This document shows positions 15,471-20,013 of a stretch of DNA of 20,013 nt, in pieces. Made by a program: the position numbers and the translations under genes. The notes below the pieces were generated by a model. The model made no database searches. It was not told the origin of the DNA and worked only from the letters and a program-made list of their open reading frames with translations. Position 1 is the stretch's first letter. Every line of letters starts with the position of its first letter. The DNA comes from Methanobacteriaceae archaeon (GTDB taxonomy: Archaea; Methanobacteriota; Methanobacteria; Methanobacteriales; Methanobacteriaceae), in contig JAUYBK010000054.1 of assembly GCA_030693105.1 (NCBI GenBank), positions 1 through 20,013 on the forward strand, read 5' to 3'.

Positions 15471-16625
15471 ATGTCATTCTTGTCGCTGGTAGTTAAAAAT
15501 CCATTCAGAAATAAAACTAGGAGTTCCCTGGCAATCATTGGGATTGCCATTGGGATAATGGTCATCATCGCCTTAGGTATGGTAACCGGGGGCCTTAAAG
15601 CATCCGCACAAAGTACCCTCAAAGCGGGGGCAGCAGAAATTTCTGTAGTTCAGACTGGATCCGGTGATTTTGGTGGTGGAAGAATAAATGAGAGCCGAAT
15701 AGCCGATGTTCAAAAGATAAATGGGGTTAAAGACGCTGCCGGAACCTTAAGAGCAACCAACACCAGCATAACAGTACAATCTATCGTACCATCCCCCTCC
15801 AGTGGGGGAAGCTTTGGTTTTTCAGTTACTGGTATAGACCGCAATAAATTAAGTCTAGCTGGTGTTGACAGTGTAAACGGTGCCCTATATTCAGATGGAA
15901 GTGCAAATGAAGTTATACTTGGAAAAACTGCTGCTGAAGAACTGCAAAAAAATGTGGGAGATACCATCGTTCTTTTCGGTAAGGATTTCACCATAACCGG
16001 AATATACGAAACTGGAAACTTCATTACGGATGGTGGAGCTTTCATGTCACTAACTACCCTCCAAAACTTGACCAATAACGCTAACCAAGTTAGCAGCATA
16101 GCAGTTAAAGTAAATGAAAATGCGAACGTCACCCAAGTAAGTAACACCATCCAAAATACCTACCCTAATGAACTATCAACGACTAGTGCCGCTTCAATGG
16201 CCAATCGGATGAACAACGCACTGAGCACTATAGATATGGCTAGTTGGGCAATTTCTATTCTTGCCATCGTGATTGGAGGAGTAGGGGTTGTTAACACCAT
16301 GATAATGTCTGTTTATGAAAGAACTCGCGAAATAGGGGTTCTTAAAGCAGTGGGGTGGAAAGACCGAAGAATACTGAGTATGATCCTGGGTGAATCTGTG
16401 GTTTTAACCTTAATCTCCGCAGTAATGGGTACAGTAGTGGCTGTAGTAGGAGTAGTGATCCTTTTATCGGTTTCTTCAATTGGAGGCGTTATTACACCTT
16501 CTTATTCACCGGACATATTCTTACGGGCCTTTGCTGTTGCTTTCGCAGTGGGCATAATAGGTGGTTTATACCCCGCGTACCGGGCGTCTCGATTATCACC
16601 AACGGAGGCGTTGCGCTATGAATAA
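15471..16625 (+). CDS. ABC transporter permease, MacB/FtsX type
   Basis: A 384-residue permease of the MacB/LolC/FtsX superfamily, which uses ATP to move or extrude substrates such as peptides, lipoproteins or toxic compounds by a mechanical mode. The N-terminal cytoplasmic stub KNPFRNKTRSSLAI leads to membrane helix 1 (about 20-42). A large extracellular domain follows (about 45-250, MacB_PCD type), rich in Gly, Ser, Asn and Thr, then three helices (about 256-285, 310-335 and 350-375). The coupling region VYERTREIGVLKAVGWKDRR and the tail LYPAYRASRLSPTEALRYE are diagnostic. There is no start ribosome binding site, but a TATA element at leaderless distance. It overlaps the ATPase gene by 8 bases, so both are made together. 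Substrate unknown. Confidence 0.93.
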   Translation: MSFLSLVVKNPFRNKTRSSLAIIGIAIGIMVIIALGMVTGGLKASAQSTLKAGAAEISVVQTGSGDFGGGRINESRIADVQKINGVKDAAGTLRATNTSITVQSIVPSPSSGGSFGFSVTGIDRNKLSLAGVDSVNGALYSDGSANEVILGKTAAEELQKNVGDTIVLFGKDFTITGIYETGNFITDGGAFMSLTTLQNLTNNANQVSSIAVKVNENANVTQVSNTIQNTYPNELSTTSAASMANRMNNALSTIDMASWAISILAIVIGGVGVVNTMIMSVYERTREIGVLKAVGWKDRRILSMILGESVVLTLISAVMGTVVAVVGVVILLSVSSIGGVITPSYSPDIFLRAFAVAFAVGIIGGLYPAYRASRLSPTEALRYE

Positions 16626-17289
16626 TAACATCATCGAGATCAGAAATCTCAAAAAAAGTTATGATAATGGGAAAATAAAGGCCTTAAACGGTATAGACCT
16701 TGATATTAAGAAAGGAGAATTCGTTTCCATAATGGGACCTTCGGGTTCCGGGAAATCTACCCTCCTTAACATGATCGGGGCCCTGGACGTGGCAGGTGAA
16801 GGATTTATAAAAGTAGCAGGCATTGATCTGACCAAGACCAGCAAACTCAACGAATTCCGGTCAAAGGAGATTGGCTTTGTTTTCCAAATGCACAACCTGA
16901 TACCCAACTTAACTGTGCTGGAAAACGTGGAAATACCCCTCTATGAGGCCAATTTATCATCCGAAGAGATGCGTAAAAGGGCTTTGGAACTTTTAAAATC
17001 CGTTAATTTGGAAGATAAGATCAACCAAACTCCCACCAAGCTTTCCGGAGGGGAACGTCAGAGGGTGGCTATAGCCAGAGCCCTAGTTAACCATCCATCC
17101 ATAATTCTGGCAGACGAACCAACTGGATCTTTGGACTCCAAGACCGGTGACATGATCCTGAAATTGATGCGTGATCTACACCAACAGAAAAACGTGACCT
17201 TGGTGATGGTTACTCATGAGCCCTACGTTGGAAACCTGGCCGACCGGATTATAAACGTGCTGGACGGGAAGATAATAAAATTAAACTAA
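16618..17289 (+). CDS. ABC transporter ATP-binding protein, MacB/LolD type
   Basis: ATPase partner of the preceding permease. The 223 residues have all motifs: Walker A GPSGSGKST at 40-48, Q-loop Gln90, signature LSGGERQ at 142-148, Walker B ILADEP with Asp166/Glu167, D-loop SLD and the switch His200 in VTHEP. Length and motifs fit the LolD/MacB group rather than importer ATPases. The start is the ATG at 16618, inside the end of the permease gene, with GGAGG nine bases upstream; the frame open from 16561 is only read-through. Followed by a strong hairpin and the second small membrane protein. Confidence 0.95.
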   Translation: MNNNIIEIRNLKKSYDNGKIKALNGIDLDIKKGEFVSIMGPSGSGKSTLLNMIGALDVAGEGFIKVAGIDLTKTSKLNEFRSKEIGFVFQMHNLIPNLTVLENVEIPLYEANLSSEEMRKRALELLKSVNLEDKINQTPTKLSGGERQRVAIARALVNHPSIILADEPTGSLDSKTGDMILKLMRDLHQQKNVTLVMVTHEPYVGNLADRIINVLDGKIIKLN

Positions 17290-17294
17290 AATTT

Positions 17295-17334
17295 ATGAGG
17301 GGTTTATAAGGGTATTCCTTTTATAAACCCTCAT
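17295..17334 (+). terminator. Hairpin after the ABC ATPase gene
   Basis: ATGAGGGGTTTATAAGG (from 17295) and CCTTTTATAAACCCTCAT (to 17334) are inverted repeats with one or two unpaired bases and a TATT loop, giving a stem of about 16 pairs. There is no T-run after it, so it is unlike a typical archaeal terminator; it may protect the 3' end or be a binding site. Each arm contains TTTATAA, a TATA-like element facing both ways. Confidence 0.5.
17318..17328 (+). promoter_or_regulatory. Possible box A of the second small membrane protein, inside the hairpin
   Basis: CTTTTATAAAC in the right arm of the hairpin is a good TATA match. A start near 17349 would give a leader of about 23 bases before the ATG at 17372. 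It is only a sequence match; the gene might instead be reached by read-through from the ATPase gene. Confidence 0.35.
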
Positions 17335-17371
17335 TAAATGTGAAAACTCATTAGACTGCGAAGAAGATAAA

Positions 17372-17695
17372 ATGATACTGGCAGAAACCGCTTTAACATT
17401 AATTTTTGTTTCAGTAGGTGTGGGAATTGCTAATGTTGGCCTGTTGTTAGGGTTACTAAATGCTTACTGGCAAACCTACCAGGAAGTAAAATCCGGATTC
17501 ACTATTGGCTTGTTATACTTTGCGTCTATTCTCCTACTCCAAAATATAGTGGCCACTATATTTATTGCACTGCCCCTGATAATGCCCATAGAATTCAGTG
17601 GTTCAGAATTGCACGGTCCCCGAATACCCCTATTTTTAATCAACCTAGTCCACTTAATTGCCTTGTTAACACTCTTTAAAATAACCAGAAATTAA
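17372..17695 (+). CDS. Small three-helix membrane protein, paralogue B
   Basis: A 107-residue membrane protein and close paralogue of the one at 15036-15362. Three hydrophobic segments occupy about 6-27, 41-69 and 85-103. Identity is near complete across LLLGLLNAYW, EVKSGFTIGLLYFAS, LLLQNI and LFKITR, while the first six residues differ. Codons differ at many silent positions, so the duplication is old and both copies have been kept under selection. Only a weak GAAGAAGAT lies before the ATG. It ends three bases before the convergent pantoate kinase stop. Function unknown; see paralogue A. Confidence 0.75.
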   Translation: MILAETALTLIFVSVGVGIANVGLLLGLLNAYWQTYQEVKSGFTIGLLYFASILLLQNIVATIFIALPLIMPIEFSGSELHGPRIPLFLINLVHLIALLTLFKITRN

Positions 17696-17698
17696 TAT

Positions 17699-18604
17699 TT
17701 AAACAAATCGACAGCCACATGTATCTATTTTGGCCACCTCGACATCTTCAACACTACTATCGGGACTTTCCGAAATTGCAAAGGCTGTTTTTCCCAGCAT
17801 GGCCATGGAAGCTCCTAAAGTTTCATCATTCATAACTTCCACTATTTCCTTAACTTTGGGGTCCATGAGTCCTGTTTTCTGGGCAAACACTTGGGAAAGT
17901 TCCATAAAATTAGAAATTTGAGGAAATTTTAATAAATCTTGGAGTAGAACGCTTCCTATGGAGTTAATTTTTTTTACCATCATGGGATCGCCTATTACAG
18001 AAGACGTTTCTATGGTCCCCAAACTTTTTGTTATTATAAAATATCCTTCTTCGTCATTTAAACTATCTGCTTTTCCACTTAAAAGACCATCTACCTTCCC
18101 AATCCCCGGAGCTCCTGGAGAAAGTCTTAACGGCACCCCCCCATTAACTGCACCAATAACATCCCCTAAACCAGTTTTAAGTTCCACTTCTGCCTGATGG
18201 GCTACAGCTGCCGCATTATTAAATGTTAATGGGAGTTTTAATAGTTTTGATACGCCTAATGCTGTTCCTAGTGCTATTCCAGCCGATGCCCCAAATCCGG
18301 TCTCTATTGGTACCTGAACCTGGTGTTTGATTTTAATATATTTTTCGTTCCAGTTTATTTCATCTGAAAATTTATTCTGGAGTAATTTAAGAGTTTGATG
18401 GCTTACTGAGTCCCTCTGAAGAGATTTATCATCGTAAGAGTAGATTTTAACTTCACCATTCCCATCGGTAATATCTACTTTGGTAGAAACTCCCTGGTCC
18501 AGCGTCACCCCCGCACCCCGAGATCCTTTGATCATTGGATCGGGATGCTCCACTATCTCAAAAAAGCCAGTAATATGTGATGGGGCGAAGACTGAACACT
18601 GCAT
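17699..18604 (-). CDS. Pantoate kinase (GHMP family)
   Basis: Archaeal enzyme that phosphorylates pantoate, which phosphopantothenate synthetase then joins with beta-alanine; together they replace the bacterial PanC/PanK route to coenzyme A. The 301 residues have the GHMP N-terminus VFAPSHITGFFEI and the ATP-binding motif PIETGFGASAGIALGTALG (about 99-117), and a later LKTGLGDVIGAVNGGVPLRL. The chosen ATG at 18604 has GGTGAT four bases upstream; the frame stays open to a TTG at 18652, but the extra residues are not family-like. The C-terminus ends with a Cys-x-Cys pair. The partner synthetase is not in the window. It is divergent from the PHP gene, with about 63 bases between them. Confidence 0.92.
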   Translation of the reverse strand: MQCSVFAPSHITGFFEIVEHPDPMIKGSRGAGVTLDQGVSTKVDITDGNGEVKIYSYDDKSLQRDSVSHQTLKLLQNKFSDEINWNEKYIKIKHQVQVPIETGFGASAGIALGTALGVSKLLKLPLTFNNAAAVAHQAEVELKTGLGDVIGAVNGGVPLRLSPGAPGIGKVDGLLSGKADSLNDEEGYFIITKSLGTIETSSVIGDPMMVKKINSIGSVLLQDLLKFPQISNFMELSQVFAQKTGLMDPKVKEIVEVMNDETLGASMAMLGKTAFAISESPDSSVEDVEVAKIDTCGCRFV

Positions 18605-18667
18605 TTTATCACCACATTTATTATATTCCTCCACCATAAATAATTTGACCAATAGGGGGGACCCCGT

Positions 18668-19333
18668 ATAGAAAAAAGAATCGATTTACACACTCACAGT
18701 ATTTTTAGTGATGGAGAACTCTTACCTTCAGAATTAGCCCGCCGTGCAAGTGTTTTAGGTCACGAAGCCCTGGCTATAACCGATCACGTGGATGCATCTA
18801 ACATCGACTGCGTGGGGAAGGTTATAGATGCCGTGAAAGACATTCGGGAAAACTGGAATATTGAGATCATTCCCGGCGCTGAAATTACCCACGCCCCGGC
18901 AGAAATAATCCCTAAGCTGGCCCGCATGGCCCGAAAAAAGGGTGCTGAGATCATTGTGGTCCACGGAGAGACACTGGTGGAACCGGTAATAGAAGGCACC
19001 AACTGGAGTGCGGTTAACTGTCCAGATGTAGATGTTCTAGCCCATCCCGGCCTTATTACATTAGAAGAAGCAGAAATTGCCCGAGAGAATGATATTGCCC
19101 TGGAGATAAGTACCCGAAAAGGTCACAGTCTGGGTAACGGTCACGTAGTCCAGGTGGCCATGGAATTAGGAGCTAAGTTAGTGGTGGACACCGATACCCA
19201 CACCCCCGGAGACCTTATAAATTATAAAACAGCAGAAAAAATAGCTTTAGGGGCAAGTTTACCTGAAAATATGCTTCGTACCGTTTTGAGAGATAATCCT
19301 GAAGATATACTTAGAAAAAAGGGCATAATTTAA
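18668..19333 (+). CDS. PHP-domain phosphoesterase (histidinol-phosphatase-like), start codon unusual
   Basis: A PHP-family metal-dependent phosphoesterase of 221 residues if counted from the ATA at 18668. The first ATG/GTG/TTG in frame (GTG 18788) would remove essential residues, so translation must start earlier: from 18668 the frame reads (I/M)EKRIDLHTHSIFSDGELL. The metal ligands are then all present: His8, His10, Asp15, His40 (AITDHVD), Glu72 (PGAE), His99 (VVHGET), His126 (LAHPG) and Asp176/His178 (DTDTHTPGD). An in-frame TAG at 18653 closes the frame upstream, and GGGGGGA lies seven bases before the ATA as a possible ribosome binding site. The alternative is one missing G in the six-G tract, which would join a TTG at 18645. 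The substrate is unknown; histidinol phosphate is possible but related proteins act on other phosphoesters. Confidence 0.82.
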   Translation: MEKRIDLHTHSIFSDGELLPSELARRASVLGHEALAITDHVDASNIDCVGKVIDAVKDIRENWNIEIIPGAEITHAPAEIIPKLARMARKKGAEIIVVHGETLVEPVIEGTNWSAVNCPDVDVLAHPGLITLEEAEIARENDIALEISTRKGHSLGNGHVVQVAMELGAKLVVDTDTHTPGDLINYKTAEKIALGASLPENMLRTVLRDNPEDILRKKGII

Positions 19334-19980
19334 TTTAAAACTTCATATTCCAGGATTAAATCTTGGTTTAAGGTGTATGAATTTTTTAATCTCAGTCGCA
19401 ATGCGTCTTTCATGTATTCCACACCATCCCCATCCACCAGGGTCTTGGCCTGGCTTCCACCAGCTATCAATGGCGCTACACACACCCTTAAATCGTGAAC
19501 CAATCCTGCACTGAGCATGGAATAATTAAGAGTGGATCCTCCCTCTAGCATAAGGGTTTGAACTCCACGGCGACCCAAATTCTCCATCAAACAGTCCAAA
19601 TCAACTTTTTCTTTTCCACAGACTATTACTTCCGCTTTTTTAAGAAGATTGTCCGCCCTTTCCTGAGGGGCCTTTTCACTCACGGCAATTATAGTGGGTG
19701 CTTCTTTAGATAAAATCCTAAAATTTAGGGGTGTTCTGGCCTGACTATCTACCACTACCCGGATGGGATTATCAGCCGGATCAGCAGATATTTTATGGAC
19801 AGTTAGGCGGGGATTATCAGCCAGGAGGGTATTTATACCTACCATTATGGCATCACATTCCTGGCGAAGCTTATGCACTCGTATAAGGTCTTTTTCTCCA
19901 GAAATTTCAGAACTACCAGTCTTAGTGGCGATCTTGCCATCAAGAGTCATTGCTGCGTTTAAAATGACTCTAGGCTTCAT
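19330..19980 (-). CDS. arfC: 2,5-diamino-6-ribosylamino-4(3H)-pyrimidinone 5'-phosphate reductase
   Basis: NADPH-dependent reductase (RibD C-terminal fold, archaeal MJ0671 / yeast Rib7 type) that reduces the ribosyl group to ribityl in riboflavin and F420 synthesis, the step after ArfB. The 216 residues show PRVILNAAMTLDGKIA at 3-18, MVGINTLLADNPRLT at 46-60, IRVVVDSQART at 73-83 and the dinucleotide-binding LMLEGGSTLNYSML at 143-156; there is no deaminase domain, as usual in archaea. The ATG at 19980 has GTGGA upstream. Its stop codon overlaps the PHP gene tail to tail by four bases, with no room for a separate terminator. Confidence 0.94.
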   Translation of the reverse strand: MKPRVILNAAMTLDGKIATKTGSSEISGEKDLIRVHKLRQECDAIMVGINTLLADNPRLTVHKISADPADNPIRVVVDSQARTPLNFRILSKEAPTIIAVSEKAPQERADNLLKKAEVIVCGKEKVDLDCLMENLGRRGVQTLMLEGGSTLNYSMLSAGLVHDLRVCVAPLIAGGSQAKTLVDGDGVEYMKDALRLRLKNSYTLNQDLILEYEVLN

Positions 19981-20013
19981 ATTAATTCCACTTTTTACTG
20001 TCCATTTAAGTTA

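Noticed and set aside
17295..17334. Hairpin as a mobile-element end or attachment site
   Set aside because: There is one copy only, no transposase or integrase in the window, and no target duplication; it sits just after a stop codon as a 3' structure would.
18480..18671. Rightward frame opposite pantoate kinase
   Set aside because: It is a shadow of the pantoate kinase gene; only its last few codons (from TTG 18645) matter, as a possible alternative start of the PHP gene.

Overview
The window comes from a methanogenic archaeon, very probably of the order Methanobacteriales (a Methanobacterium-like organism). It carries archaeal-type ribosomal protein L37e with its Lsm/SmAP neighbour, SRP19, archaeal pantoate kinase, the ArfB/ArfC enzymes of archaeal flavin/F420 synthesis, a DUF5814-type helicase and a Methanobacteriales-like order of glmS-purC-purS-purQ-cobA/hemD-srp19. 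The DNA is AT-rich, with TATA-type (box A) promoters and AGGTGA-type ribosome binding sites. Family names are recalled from knowledge; no search was run.

Left part (1-6000). A leftward cluster reads lsm, rpl37e, a Toprim/coiled-coil protein and purF (cut by the window edge). Divergent from it run a PUA-domain RNA-binding protein and arfB. A large DEAD/DEAH helicase faces arfB. Middle (6000-7290): four short or empty stretches with a 40-residue HTH-like mini-ORF, a small secreted protein with a striking run of N-glycosylation sequons, a small two-helix membrane protein, and about 320 bases with no gene.

Central part (7286-14650). glmS runs left; divergent from it is the purine cluster, in which purC is only a 5' relic while purS and purQ are intact. 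A fused SUMT (CobA)-HemD gene and SRP19 follow, then a DHH/RecJ-like phosphoesterase and a large winged-helix regulator.

Right part (14700-20013). A small winged-helix regulator, a three-helix membrane protein, a MacB-type ABC permease, its ATPase and a second, clearly paralogous three-helix membrane protein form a compact locus. This is the best candidate for a little-described system: an ABC exporter bracketed by duplicated small membrane proteins and headed by its own regulator. The window ends with pantoate kinase (left), a PHP-family phosphoesterase (right) that has no ATG/GTG/TTG start in frame, and arfC (left), which overlaps it tail to tail. ArfB and ArfC, consecutive enzymes of one pathway, sit about 16 kb apart.

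Several starts were moved from the longest open frame to internal codons supported by a ribosome binding site or by family N-termini (purF, lsm, glmS, purC, cobA-hemD, the regulators, the first small membrane protein, the ABC ATPase, pantoate kinase).
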